From assembly GCA_035547515.1 (NCBI GenBank), contig DASZUS010000093.1, positions 1-51,096 on the forward strand: a stretch of 51,096 nucleotides of DNA, in the 5' to 3' direction. Below are positions 1-7,542 of the stretch, in pieces. Both the position numbers and the translations under genes were made by a program. The DNA is from DASZTV01 sp035547515 (lineage in GTDB: Bacteria > Actinomycetota > Actinomycetes > JAFAQI01). Numbering within the stretch: the first letter of the stretch is position 1; the number at the start of each line of letters is the position of its first letter. The notes beneath the pieces are model-generated. The model saw only the letters and a list, made by a program, of their open reading frames with translations, was not told the DNA's origin and did no database searches.

Positions 1-137
1 GCAGCGCGGACGTTTTCGTTCACTTCAGCGCGATTCAGGGCAACGGCTACCGCACCCTCGACGAGGGTCAGAACGTCGAGTTCGACGTGACGCAGGGCCA
101 GAAGGGTCCGCAGGCGGAGAACGTCCGGGCTCTCTGA
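1..137 (+). CDS. Cold-shock protein, 3' end only
   Basis: The reading frame starting at base 3 runs to a TGA at 135-137 and gives the last 44 residues of a CspA-type cold-shock protein; the 5' end lies outside the window. Visible hallmarks are the RNP2-like stretch DVFVHFSAI, then GYRTLDEGQNVEFDVTQGQK and the usual ending GPQAENVRAL. Family members are about 67 residues long, single OB-fold proteins that bind single-stranded RNA and DNA and melt RNA secondary structure. It lies 41 bases before rbpA on the same strand, so the two could share a transcript. Family identity is very secure; which paralogue it is cannot be told. Confidence 0.93.
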   Translation, partial: SADVFVHFSAIQGNGYRTLDEGQNVEFDVTQGQKGPQAENVRAL

Positions 138-178
138 GTCCAGTCAACGCGTAACGAATAAAAGGAGACAGGCAGGCG

Positions 179-547
179 ATGGGGTCACGACGGTCCACGA
201 TTCGCGGCGGCCGCCTCGGCGGTGCGCCGGGCTCTGAGGTCGACCGCGGTGGCGTCGTCGAGCCCCGCCGGCAGGTTTCCTACTGGTGTCACGCCGGCCA
301 CGAGAGCAAGCCGGCTTTCGCACTGCACGTCGAGCTCCCGCAGACCTGGGCTTGCCAGGTCTGCGGGCAGCCGGCGGGACCGGTGCAGGACCAGCCCCCG
401 CCGCGCGAGCGGATGGCCGGCGGTCCGCCGAAGACCCCCTTCGAGTTCCTGATGATGCGCCGCACGATGGCGGAAGGCGACGTCCTGCTCGAAGAGGCGC
501 TCGCGAAGCTGCGCGAAGACCGCGCAGCACGCTCTCGAGTCCGTTGA
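179..547 (+). CDS. rbpA: RNA polymerase-binding protein RbpA
   Basis: RbpA is an actinobacterial protein that binds RNA polymerase and the principal sigma factor and stabilises the open promoter complex. The 122-residue product shows the RbpA layout: a basic N-terminal tail with IRGGRLGG (9-16), a core with C37, H41, C59 and C62 (YWCHAGH and WACQVCG), which match the zinc-binding positions of the Streptomyces form, a proline-rich linker, and a C-terminal sigma-binding helix pair (KTPFEFLMMRRTMAEGD, then LLEEALAKLRE). Mycobacterial RbpA lacks these cysteines, so this is the zinc type. AGGAG at 163-167 lies 11 bases before the ATG. It follows a cold-shock gene and precedes an MFS exporter. Assignment is by motif recognition and is firm. 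Confidence 0.92.
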   Translation: MGSRRSTIRGGRLGGAPGSEVDRGGVVEPRRQVSYWCHAGHESKPAFALHVELPQTWACQVCGQPAGPVQDQPPPRERMAGGPPKTPFEFLMMRRTMAEGDVLLEEALAKLREDRAARSRVR

Positions 548-566
548 CAGCGCGCCGCGTCCGCTG

Positions 567-2084
567 ATGGCGGAAGTGGCACCAGCCGCTGAGGGCACAT
601 CTGCCGCAGCGGAGCGCTCGGCCGTCGCGCCGGCGCCAACCGAGAACACGTCGGCCGACCAGCACCGTGCCGACAACCTGATCCTCGCGATCGCCTGCAT
701 CGCGCAGTTCATGGTGGTCCTCGACGTCTCCATCGTGAACGTCGCGCTCCCCGACATCGGCAGAGACCTCCACTACTCGGCGACCGGCCTGCAGTGGGTG
801 GTCAACGCCTACGTCCTCACCTTCGCGGGCTTCCTGCTGCTCGGCGGCCGGCTCGCCGACCTGTTCGGGCGCCGGCGCGTCTTCATCGGCGGCTTGCTGC
901 TGTTCTCGCTCGCCAGCCTGCTCGGCGGCCTGGCGCAGAGCTCGGGCGAGCTCACCGCGGCTCGCGCGGTGCAGGGCCTGGGCGGCGCAGTGCTCTCCCC
1001 CGCCACTCTCACGATCATCATGACGACCTTCGGGGAAGGCGCGCCGCGTCACCGGGCGCTTGCCGCCTGGAGCTCGGTGTCAGGGCTCGGTGGCGCGTTC
1101 GGTGTGATCCTCGGCGGCGTGCTGACCTCCGAGCTGTCGTGGCGGTGGGTGCTCTACGTCAACATCCCGATCGGCGCAGCGACAGCGTTCGCGGCGCTCA
1201 GCGTGCTCTCCGAGCGCCGCCGGCCCGACGCCGTGCGCGCCCTGGACGTCCCCGGCGCGATCCTCGTCACCGGCGGGCTGGCACTGCTGGTCTACGCGAT
1301 CGTCGGCACCGACGTACACCCCTGGGGGTCGGCCCGCACGATCGGGCTGCTCGTGGCCGCGATCGTGATCCTCGGCGCGTTCGTCGCGACGCAGACCCGG
1401 GTCAAGGCGCCGCTGATGCCGCTCGAGCTGTTCCGCAACCGAAGCGTCACGGCGGCCGACGTCACGATGCTGCTGCTGGGTGTCGCGTTCTTCTCGATGT
1501 GGTACTTCCTCTCGCTCTACCTGCAGGACGTCAAAGGCAACAGCCCGCTTCGCGCGGGGCTGCTGTTCCTGCCGATGAGCGCCGCGATCATCGTCGGCGC
1601 ACGTCTGGCGGGCGCGATCATCGGCCGGGTCGGGCCCCGCCTGATGCTGGTCGCCGGGCTCGGACTGTCCGCCGCCGGGTTCGCGTGGCTGACCCAGCTC
1701 AGCGCTGGGAGCAGCTACGCCGGCGGCGTCCTGGGCGGCACGCTGCTCATCTCCTTCGGCATGGGTCTGTCGTTCACTCCTCTCGCGACCGCAGCGACTG
1801 CGGGCGTGCACTGGACCCAGGCCGGGCTCGCCTCGGGCCTGCTCAACACGGCGCGCCAGGTGGGCGGCTGCATCGGCCTCGCGGCGCTGGCCACGATCGC
1901 GACCGATCGCACGCATTCGTTGCTGTCGGCCAACGCGTTCCGATACACCTCGCACCTGGCCGTGAGCGCAGACTCCGCCGTCACGTCCGGATACGACCGG
2001 GCGTTCGCCGTGGCTGCGGTCGTCTGCGCCCTCGGGGCGCTGACCGCACTCGCGATCCCCCGCAACACGTCCAAGCCGGTTTGA
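567..2084 (+). CDS. MFS drug exporter, DHA2 (14-helix) family
   Basis: A 505-residue integral membrane protein of the major facilitator superfamily, probably a proton-driven exporter of drugs or other small molecules. After a hydrophilic tail of about 35 residues comes the DHA2 signature LDVSIVNVALPDIGRDL in the first helix, then GLQWVVNAYVL and the cytoplasmic loop motif GRLADLFGRRRVF. Length and number of hydrophobic stretches fit 14 helices. The start at 567 is 20 bases after the rbpA stop; no strong ribosome binding site is visible. The end overlaps the next gene through TTGA, suggesting translational coupling. No adjacent regulator is present, so the substrate is unknown. Confidence 0.9.
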   Translation: MAEVAPAAEGTSAAAERSAVAPAPTENTSADQHRADNLILAIACIAQFMVVLDVSIVNVALPDIGRDLHYSATGLQWVVNAYVLTFAGFLLLGGRLADLFGRRRVFIGGLLLFSLASLLGGLAQSSGELTAARAVQGLGGAVLSPATLTIIMTTFGEGAPRHRALAAWSSVSGLGGAFGVILGGVLTSELSWRWVLYVNIPIGAATAFAALSVLSERRRPDAVRALDVPGAILVTGGLALLVYAIVGTDVHPWGSARTIGLLVAAIVILGAFVATQTRVKAPLMPLELFRNRSVTAADVTMLLLGVAFFSMWYFLSLYLQDVKGNSPLRAGLLFLPMSAAIIVGARLAGAIIGRVGPRLMLVAGLGLSAAGFAWLTQLSAGSSYAGGVLGGTLLISFGMGLSFTPLATAATAGVHWTQAGLASGLLNTARQVGGCIGLAALATIATDRTHSLLSANAFRYTSHLAVSADSAVTSGYDRAFAVAAVVCALGALTALAIPRNTSKPV

Positions 2085-3082
2085 CCGCAGAGCTCGAGGG
2101 CGCTCCGGCGCTCAGCGAGGCCTACGACGTCGCCCTGCTCGACCTCGACGGGGTCGTCTACCTCGGCAAGGACCCCGCGCCGTACGCCGTGGACTCGCTG
2201 GCCGCGGCGCGGGAGGCGGGGATGCGTCTCGCCTTCGTCACCAACAACGCCTCGCGCTCGCCTGCTGACGTCGTCGCTCAGCTCGACGCCCTCGGGATCG
2301 CCGTCGACGTCGAGGAGGTCGTGACCGGGGCCCAAGCCGCAGCCGGGCTGCTTGCCCAGCGTCTGTCGCGCGGCGATGCAGTGCTGGTGACCGGTACGGC
2401 GGCGCTGGCCGCGGAGATCGAAGCCGTCGGCTTGCGGGTCGTCACCTCTGCCGACGACCACCCCAAGGCCGTCGTGATGGGGTACGACCCGACCATCGAC
2501 TACCCGCGGCTCGCCGAAGCGGCCGTCGCGATCCGCCGCGGCGCGTTGTTCGTCGCCTCCAATCTCGACGCGACGCTCCCGACGCCGCGCGGGCCGTTGC
2601 CGGGGATGGGCTCGCTCGCCGCGCTGGTCACCACCGCGACCGGTCAGCAGCCGGTGGTCGCCGGCAAGCCGGAACGGCCGCTGTTCGACCAGTCGGTCGA
2701 GCGCACCCGGGCGTCGAAACCGATCGTCGTCGGCGACCGGGTCGACACCGACATCGAAGGTGCCAACCGGGCGGGCCTGCAGTCGCTGCTGGTGCTCACC
2801 GGCGTCACCGATGTGCTCGCCGCCGCGACGGCGCCAGCCGAGCAACGGCCTACCTTCGTCAGCCAGGACCTGCGCGGGCTGAACCAGCCGCACCACGCCG
2901 CTCGCGAGGGTCGCTGCGGCACCGCGGTCGCGGAGTACGACGAGCCCACGCGGCGGATCGTCGTACGTGATCCCGGCGACGACCCGTCTGAGACCCTCGC
3001 GGCGATGATCACCGCAGGTTGGGCAGCCACCGACCAGGGGCTCGCCGTCGAGGGAGTCGAGGACCCAGGGAGGCGAATGTGA
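2081..3082 (+). CDS. HAD-family sugar/nucleotide phosphatase, NagD-like
   Basis: A 333-residue HAD phosphatase of the NagD/AraL (class IIA) type. Seen: motif I LLDLDGVVYLG with D21 and D23, motif II FVTNNASRS with T54, the Lys motif in VVAGKPERPLFD, and motif IV VGDRVDTDIEGANRAG. The class IIA cap lies between motifs II and III. The start is TTG at 2081, overlapping the MFS stop; no ATG or GTG occurs between there and motif I, so TTG is the only start that keeps the catalytic aspartates. About 80 residues after motif IV form an extra C-terminal domain that is common in the actinobacterial version. Likely acts on phosphoglycolate, 4-nitrophenyl phosphate or similar; substrate not predictable. 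Confidence 0.88.
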   Translation: MTAELEGAPALSEAYDVALLDLDGVVYLGKDPAPYAVDSLAAAREAGMRLAFVTNNASRSPADVVAQLDALGIAVDVEEVVTGAQAAAGLLAQRLSRGDAVLVTGTAALAAEIEAVGLRVVTSADDHPKAVVMGYDPTIDYPRLAEAAVAIRRGALFVASNLDATLPTPRGPLPGMGSLAALVTTATGQQPVVAGKPERPLFDQSVERTRASKPIVVGDRVDTDIEGANRAGLQSLLVLTGVTDVLAAATAPAEQRPTFVSQDLRGLNQPHHAAREGRCGTAVAEYDEPTRRIVVRDPGDDPSETLAAMITAGWAATDQGLAVEGVEDPGRRM

Positions 3083-3219
3083 GCGACGGGATCGAGGCAT
3101 TCTTCGCCCGCTTCGCTGACGCCTCGCTGCGCGAAGACTGGGCCGCTTACAGCGACAGGTTCCTGCCGAGGCCACGCGAGAGGCCGCTGCGCGTTACCTT
3201 CAGGCGATGGCCGCCCTGA
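3079..3219 (+). CDS. Small ORF of unknown function after the HAD gene
   Basis: A GTG at 3079 overlaps the ATG-TGA end of the HAD gene and opens a 46-residue frame beginning VSDGIEAFFARFADASLREDWAAYSD and ending in the next gene. The first 30 residues look like real protein (acidic, helical, no low-complexity bias). The last 15 are arginine-rich and may only reflect the overlap with the following gene. In Mycobacterium tuberculosis a small conserved gene (Rv1693) follows the orthologous HAD gene (Rv1692), so this position is syntenic. I do not recognise a domain. It may be a genuine micro-protein or a coupling ORF. Confidence 0.45.
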   Translation: MSDGIEAFFARFADASLREDWAAYSDRFLPRPRERPLRVTFRRWPP

Positions 3220-3869
3220 TCCCGCTGTTCCCGCTCGGGACAGTGCTGCTGCCGGGCGCGCCGCTTCCGCTGCACATCTTCGAAGAGCGCTACCGGCGCC
3301 TGGTCACCGATCTGCTCGAGCTCGAGCCGGAGCACCGCGAGTTCGGGGTGATCGCGATCCAGGCCGGGCACGAGGTCGGCGCCGACGGGGTGCAGGCGCT
3401 GCACGAAGTCGGCTGTGTCGCGCAGGTCGCCACGGCTCGGCCGAGCCCGGACGGGACCTTCGAGCTCGAGACCATCGGAACCCGCCGGTTCCGGCTGCTC
3501 GAGATCGAGGACACAGCGCCGTACCTGCGAGCGAGCGTCGAGTGGCTGCCCGAGCCCGCGGGAGACGCCGACGAGCTCGTGCCGGTGGTGACCGAGCGCT
3601 ACATCAGCTACCGCGCGGAGCTTGCCCGGATGCACGGCGCGGTGCTGGATCCCCCGGAGCTCCCGGGCGATCCCAGACTGCTCTCTTACCTCATCGCCGC
3701 CACCGTCATCGCCAGCGTCACCGACCGGCAGGGCTTCCTCGAGCAGTACGACGCGGCCACCCGCCTCGCGCTGGAGTCGAAATGGCTGCTCCGCGAGGCC
3801 GGCCTGCTGCGGCAGCTGTCGGCGGTGCCAGCCGACCGTCGCTTCGACGTACCGTTCTCCCGCAACTGA
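3207..3869 (+). CDS. LON substrate-binding (LonN) domain protein
   Basis: A 220-residue protein made almost entirely of the Lon N-terminal substrate-binding domain (PF02190), without the AAA+ and protease parts of Lon. The family start is clear: ALIPLFPLGTVLLPGAPLPL, then HIFEERYRRLV, followed by FGVIAIQ and a conserved glycine-rich turn before a four-helix C-terminal part (LLSYLIAATVIASVTDRQGF). Such stand-alone proteins occur in many bacteria and their function is unknown, possibly peptide or misfolded-protein binding. The start at ATG 3207 overlaps the preceding small ORF by 13 bases. Not known to be an enzyme. Confidence 0.85.
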   Translation: MAALIPLFPLGTVLLPGAPLPLHIFEERYRRLVTDLLELEPEHREFGVIAIQAGHEVGADGVQALHEVGCVAQVATARPSPDGTFELETIGTRRFRLLEIEDTAPYLRASVEWLPEPAGDADELVPVVTERYISYRAELARMHGAVLDPPELPGDPRLLSYLIAATVIASVTDRQGFLEQYDAATRLALESKWLLREAGLLRQLSAVPADRRFDVPFSRN

Positions 3870-3890
3870 CGGTCGTGCCAAGATCGGCAC

Positions 3891-4385
3891 ATGACCGATC
3901 TTCGTAGCGTCCCGCTCGCCACCCTTGCTGGTGAACCCACCACCTTCGGCGAGCTCGCCGGCGACCGGGTTGCCCTCGTCGTCAACGTGGCGAGCAAGTG
4001 CGGTCTCACACCGCAGTACGAGAAGCTCGAGGCGCTGCAGCGCGAGCTCGGCGGCGACGACTTCACCGTCATCGGCGTCCCCTGCAACCAGTTCGGCGAG
4101 CAGGAGCCGGGCAGCTCGGAGGAGATCGCGACGTTCTGCTCGACGACGTACGGCGTGACCTTCCCGATGACTGCGAAGGTCGAGGTCAATGGCGAGGGCC
4201 GCGATCCGCTCTACGCGGAGCTCACGACGGCGGCCGACGCCGAGGGCAAAGCCGGCGACATCCAGTGGAACTTCGAGAAGTTCGTGGTCGGCCGCGACGG
4301 CACGGTGCGCGGCCGGTTCCGTCCGCTGGTCGAGCCGGACGACGCGGCGCTGCGCAGCTGCATCACTGAGACCATCGCCGGCTGA
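3891..4385 (+). CDS. Glutathione peroxidase-family thiol peroxidase
   Basis: A 164-residue cytoplasmic peroxidase that reduces hydrogen peroxide and organic hydroperoxides. Family motifs are all present: NVASKCGLTPQYEKLEAL with the peroxidatic Cys37, GVPCNQFGEQEPGS with Gln67, and IQWNFEKFVVGRDG with Trp126 and Asn127. The active residue is cysteine rather than selenocysteine, and bacterial members of this type usually take electrons from thioredoxin rather than glutathione. Cys83 in TFCSTTYGV lies where a resolving cysteine is found in thioredoxin-dependent members. It begins 21 bases after the LON-domain gene and is followed by an oxidoreductase, so a detoxification role fits the context. 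Confidence 0.93.
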   Translation: MTDLRSVPLATLAGEPTTFGELAGDRVALVVNVASKCGLTPQYEKLEALQRELGGDDFTVIGVPCNQFGEQEPGSSEEIATFCSTTYGVTFPMTAKVEVNGEGRDPLYAELTTAADAEGKAGDIQWNFEKFVVGRDGTVRGRFRPLVEPDDAALRSCITETIAG

Positions 4386-4420
4386 GGACCGCCTCACAAA
4401 CGCCGGGTACGGTCGAGCAC

Positions 4421-5440
4421 ATGGAGTTTCGACGGCTCGGATCAGCCGGGATGAAGATCTCGGAGATCTCCTACGGCAACTGGATCACCCACGGCTCCCA
4501 GGTCGAGGAGGACACCGCGATCGCGTGCGTCAAGCAGGCGATCGAATCCGGCATCACGACCTTCGACACCGCCGACGTCTACGCGAACACGCGCGCCGAG
4601 ACCGTGCTCGGCAAGGCGCTGGCCGGCGAGCGCCGCGAGTCGCTGGAGATCTTCACCAAGGTCTATGCGCCCACCGGGCCGGGCGGCCCCAACGACGGCG
4701 GCCTGTCGCGCAAGCACGTGATGGAGTCCTGCCACGCCTCGCTCAAGCGGCTGCAGACCGACCACATCGACCTCTACCAGGCTCACCGCTACGACCACGA
4801 GACGCCGCTCGAGGAGACGATGAGCGTCTTCGCGGACCTGGTGCACAGCGGCAAGGTCCACTACATCGGGGTCTCCGAGTGGACGGCGGAGCAGATCCGC
4901 GCCGGCCATGCGCTCGCCACCGAGCTGAAGATCCCGTTCGTGTCCAACCAGCCGCAGTACTCGATGCTCTGGCGGGTCATCGAAGGGCGGGTCGTGCCGA
5001 CCTGCGAGGAGCTCGGGATCGGCCAGATCGTGTGGTCGCCGATCGCGCAGGGGGTGCTGACGGGCAAGTACAAGCCGGGCGAGCCGGTCCCTGCCGGCTC
5101 TCGCGCCACCGACGAGGCGGGCGGCGCCACGAATGTCCAGCACTGGCTGCGCGACGACGTCCTCACCGCGGTGCAGGGGCTCGCGCCGATCGCGGCCGAA
5201 GCCGGTCTGTCCATGGCGCAGCTCGCGATCGCCTGGGTGCTGCAGAACCCCAACGTCTCCAGCGCCATCATCGGCGCGTCCCGGCCGGAGCAGATCGTCG
5301 ACAACGTCGCCGCGGCCGGCGTGAAGCTCGACGCCCATGTGATGACCGCGATCGACACGGTCCTCGCCGGAATGGTGATCAGCGACCCGTCCCACACCGA
5401 GCGGCAGTCCCCGAAGACCAGGCCGGTGCGACGCTCCTGA
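4421..5440 (+). CDS. Aldo/keto reductase, AKR6-like
   Basis: A 339-residue NADPH-dependent aldo/keto reductase resembling the potassium-channel beta-subunit group. Seen: MEFRRLGSAGMKISEISYGNW at the start, the catalytic tetrad D49, Y54 (FDTADVYAN), K80 (FTKVYAPT) and H122 (LYQAHRYD), the VHYIGVSEW strand, QPQYSML, and the cofactor region IIGASRPEQIVDN. Likely substrates are aldehydes or ketones, for example methylglyoxal, but this is inference. The gene follows the peroxidase by 35 bases. Its stop codon overlaps a possible CTG start of a small membrane protein. Confidence 0.92.
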   Translation: MEFRRLGSAGMKISEISYGNWITHGSQVEEDTAIACVKQAIESGITTFDTADVYANTRAETVLGKALAGERRESLEIFTKVYAPTGPGGPNDGGLSRKHVMESCHASLKRLQTDHIDLYQAHRYDHETPLEETMSVFADLVHSGKVHYIGVSEWTAEQIRAGHALATELKIPFVSNQPQYSMLWRVIEGRVVPTCEELGIGQIVWSPIAQGVLTGKYKPGEPVPAGSRATDEAGGATNVQHWLRDDVLTAVQGLAPIAAEAGLSMAQLAIAWVLQNPNVSSAIIGASRPEQIVDNVAAAGVKLDAHVMTAIDTVLAGMVISDPSHTERQSPKTRPVRRS

Positions 5441-5739
5441 GTCGCTGGCGGCGCTCGGAGACCACCTTCGGCCCGGCGGGCCGGATCCTGTGGTCGCTGC
5501 CGGTGCTCGCGTTCGCGACGTGGGCGCTTTACATGCCGATCACCCGCGGCTGGATCTTCGTCGTCTACTACCTGTTCGCGATCCCGATCTGGGTGATCAT
5601 CGTCCCGCTGGTGTTGCGCGACGTGTGGCGCAAGAACCGGATCCCTCCCCCGGAGCCTCCGATCGTGCTCCCTCCCGAGCCGCCGGCGGTCAGCCCCGAG
5701 GAGTCGATCCAGTCCCGCAGACCTCCCACGCGGTGGTGA
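5437..5739 (+). CDS. Small two-helix membrane protein, non-standard start
   Basis: An open frame continues past the aldo/keto reductase stop and encodes two hydrophobic segments, ILWSLPVLAFATWALYMP and a second running from about 5548 to 5610, then RDVWRKNR and a proline-rich tail ending near 5739. Reading upstream in this frame finds no ATG, GTG or TTG until well inside the previous gene. The candidates are CTG at 5437, which overlaps the preceding TGA as CTGA and gives 100 residues, or GTG at 5503, which would cut into the first helix. I prefer CTG 5437. The stop overlaps the next gene (GTGA). Function unknown. Confidence 0.6.
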   Translation: MSRWRRSETTFGPAGRILWSLPVLAFATWALYMPITRGWIFVVYYLFAIPIWVIIVPLVLRDVWRKNRIPPPEPPIVLPPEPPAVSPEESIQSRRPPTRW

Positions 5740-6647
5740 GCCGCCCGGCACGCCTGTCGCCGGTGCGGGACCTGCTGCTTGCCGCGACGTTCGCCGCCGC
5801 TCTGTGCGTGGTGACCTACTTGGTGGTGGTGCGAACCCGGCTCGGGCAACGCTTCGACAACGCCGCGCTGCTGGGCTCACTCGAGCAAAACCCAGGCGCG
5901 CGGCTGAAAGACATCCTGTTCCTCGGCCGGATCAGCGCGCTGTCCTTCGCCCTCGTCCTGCTCGCGATCACCGCGATCGGGTTCGTCCGTCGCCGCCGGC
6001 TGCTCGGCATCGTGGTCGCGCTTGCGGCGCTGCTGTGCGCCGTCGGCACCGACACGATCAAGAACCATGTGCTGACCCGGCCCTACCTGGTGGCCACCGA
6101 CTCCCTGCAGGCGCACAACACGTTCCCGAGCGGCCACACCGCGATCGCGATCGGCTGCGCCTTCGCGCTGGTGGTGCTGTCGCCACCAGCACTGCGCGGG
6201 CTCGTCGCGTTTCTCGCCGGCGCCTACTCCTGGACCGTCGCCGCCGACGTGCAGACCGCCGGCTGGCACCGTCCGAGCGATGCGATCGGTGCGGTCCTGC
6301 TCTGCTTCGCGGTGATCTGCGTCGCGGCAGCCCTGCTGTTCCGGGCCAGACCGGTCAGCGAGGGCGCCACCACCACCCATCTTCCGGCGTACGTGATGCT
6401 CGCCATCGTCTGGTGTGGATCGCTCGGCGTCGCGGTCTACAACGCGGTGCGGGTGCTGCACGTGCTCGACCACACCGCCGACACGGCGACGCTGGACCAT
6501 GCGCTGCTCACCCACGCCTATGCGTTCAGCGTGAACCTCACGGTCGCCATCGTCGTCACCGCGCTGGTCGCGCTGCTGCTCCTGCTCGGGCGCTACGACC
6601 TCGATGCCGGGCCCTCTGCCGCGGTAGCGGCTACGACGCCGGACTGA
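5736..6647 (+). CDS. PAP2-superfamily membrane phosphatase
   Basis: A 303-residue membrane protein of the phosphatidic acid phosphatase type 2 family. The three phosphatase motifs are readable: KNHVLTRPYL (KX6RP type), FPSGHTAIA (PSGH) and TAGWHRPSDAIG (the H-X3-D part of SRX5HX3D; the usual SR is not obvious). Hydrophobic segments flank the motifs, with two more helices after the catalytic core, so the active site probably faces outside and hydrolyses lipid phosphates or undecaprenyl pyrophosphate. The GTG start at 5736 overlaps the stop of the small membrane protein. The 3' end overlaps the convergent MerR gene by 17 bases. Confidence 0.87.
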   Translation: MSRPARLSPVRDLLLAATFAAALCVVTYLVVVRTRLGQRFDNAALLGSLEQNPGARLKDILFLGRISALSFALVLLAITAIGFVRRRRLLGIVVALAALLCAVGTDTIKNHVLTRPYLVATDSLQAHNTFPSGHTAIAIGCAFALVVLSPPALRGLVAFLAGAYSWTVAADVQTAGWHRPSDAIGAVLLCFAVICVAAALLFRARPVSEGATTTHLPAYVMLAIVWCGSLGVAVYNAVRVLHVLDHTADTATLDHALLTHAYAFSVNLTVAIVVTALVALLLLLGRYDLDAGPSAAVAATTPD

Positions 6648-6948
6648 CTTTCGCGAGCTGCTCGCGAAGCTCGGCCAGCTCCTGCTTCAACCCGGCGACC
6701 TCGGCTTGCAGCGCAAGCACTCGCCGTACCCCCTCGAGGGTCAGCCCTTCGTCGATCAGGCCGCGGACCGCGATCACCGAGTCGATGTCGTCGCGGCTGT
6801 AGCGGCGCTGCGATCCCTCGGATCGGGCCGGCCGGACGATGTCCTGGCGGTCGAGTCGGCGCAGGAACGCCTGCTGCACGTCGAGCAGGTCGGCCACCTG
6901 GCCCACCGTGTAGAGGGGCCGGCTCGCGTCCTCGAACAGCTCGCTCAT
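6631..6948 (-). CDS. MerR-family regulator linked to a small heat-shock gene
   Basis: A 105-residue DNA-binding protein. The winged-helix MerR domain reads YTVGQVADLLDVQQAFLRRL, then GSQRRYSRDDID and a helix around GLIDEGLTLEGVRRVL; the C-terminus (LQAEVAGLKQELAELREQL) is a short coiled coil for dimerisation. The ATG at 6948 is chosen because AGGAG lies six bases before it and the conserved domain begins just after; the frame is open further upstream. It follows hsp20 on the same strand with a 58-base gap, like HspR in chaperone operons, so it probably controls that operon, by analogy and not proven. No inducer-binding domain is present. Confidence 0.85.
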   Translation of the reverse strand: MSELFEDASRPLYTVGQVADLLDVQQAFLRRLDRQDIVRPARSEGSQRRYSRDDIDSVIAVRGLIDEGLTLEGVRRVLALQAEVAGLKQELAELREQLAKVSPAS

Positions 6949-7006
6949 CGTTGCTCCTGGTGGGGGCGGGTGCCGCCGCGCGCTGGGCGGCGGCACCCGC
7001 AGGCAG

Positions 7007-7432
7007 TCAGGCCGAGATCTCAGTGATCGGCTGGGCGCCGGTCACCTGGATCTGTCGCGGCTTGGCCCGGTCAGCGAGCGGCAGGTGCACCGTGAGGACC
7101 CCGTCGACGTGCGTCGCGCTCACCCGGTCGACGTCGACCCAGTCGGGGACGCGCAACCGCCGGCTTACCGCGCCGTCGAAGCGTTCCTGCAGGTGCACCT
7201 GGTCGCCCTCGCCGTACGTCGCGTGGCGTTCGGCCCGGATGGTGAGCACCTGGTTGTCCAGGCTCACCCCGATCATGTCAGCCGGCACGCCCGGGAGATC
7301 GACGGTCACGACCAGCTCGTCCTCGCGGCGAATCACGTCCATCGGCAGACCAGCACCGTTGGCGGCGCCAAGCGTGCGCTGGGTCAGCCGGTCGAACTCG
7401 GCCAGGAATGGATCCATACGTTCCAGCAACAT
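7007..7432 (-). CDS. Small heat-shock protein, Hsp20/alpha-crystallin family
   Basis: A 141-residue ATP-independent chaperone that holds unfolding proteins. The alpha-crystallin domain spans about residues 30-130: LPMDVIRREDELVVTVDLPG, then VSLDNQVLTIRAERH, RRLRVPDWVDVDRVSATHVD and GVLTVHLPLADRAKPRQIQV. The N-terminal arm MLLERMDPFLAEFDRLTQRT is typical of the actinobacterial Hsp18 type. A strong ribosome binding site (GGAGG) precedes the ATG. It is the first gene of a two-gene operon with the MerR regulator and has its own promoter and a palindrome upstream. Confidence 0.94.
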   Translation of the reverse strand: MLLERMDPFLAEFDRLTQRTLGAANGAGLPMDVIRREDELVVTVDLPGVPADMIGVSLDNQVLTIRAERHATYGEGDQVHLQERFDGAVSRRLRVPDWVDVDRVSATHVDGVLTVHLPLADRAKPRQIQVTGAQPITEISA

Positions 7433-7450
7433 GACTTCACCTCCGTGCTC

Positions 7451-7468
7451 GGGGCGGGGTGCCGCCCC
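7451..7468 (-). other. GC-rich hairpin in the hsp20 leader
   Basis: GGGGCGG and CCGCCCC form a perfect 7-base stem with a 4-base loop in the transcribed leader, ending about 10 bases before the GGAGG ribosome binding site. It does not pair with that site, so it is not a simple RNA thermometer. It could stabilise the mRNA or be incidental in GC-rich DNA. Confidence 0.35.
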
Positions 7469-7471
7469 TGT

Positions 7472-7484
7472 CTGACGGAGTCAG
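7472..7484. promoter_or_regulatory. Palindrome next to the hsp20 -10 box, possible operator
   Basis: CTGAC-GGA-GTCAG is a perfect inverted repeat of two 5-base arms around 3 bases. It touches the -10 box and covers the expected transcription start, where a repressor site would act. The adjacent MerR-type protein is the natural candidate to bind, but this is inference. Confidence 0.4.
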
Positions 7485-7512
7485 TGTAAGAAACCTACAA
7501 CACGGAAGTCAA
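7483..7512 (-). promoter_or_regulatory. Promoter of the hsp20-merR operon
   Basis: On the minus strand, TTGACT (7512-7507) and TACACT (7488-7483) are separated by 18 bases, a good match to a housekeeping sigma promoter. It lies about 50 bases before the hsp20 start, in the 110-base gap after nrdJ. I found no HAIR site (CTTGAGT-N7-ACTCAAG), so classical HspR control is not indicated. Confidence 0.65.
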
Positions 7513-7542
7513 GTTTTCTGGAGGTCGGGATACATTTCAGCG

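Noticed and set aside
794..3082. A single long frame joining MFS-region sequence to the HAD phosphatase
   Set aside because: Its first 430 residues are an out-of-frame reading of the MFS gene. The HAD protein begins at TTG 2081.
4189..5739. A 516-residue frame ending in the small membrane protein
   Set aside because: All but the last 100 residues are out-of-frame reading of the peroxidase and aldo/keto reductase genes.
7451..7468. RNA thermometer in the hsp20 leader
   Set aside because: The hairpin does not sequester the ribosome binding site and is too GC-rich to melt at heat-shock temperatures.
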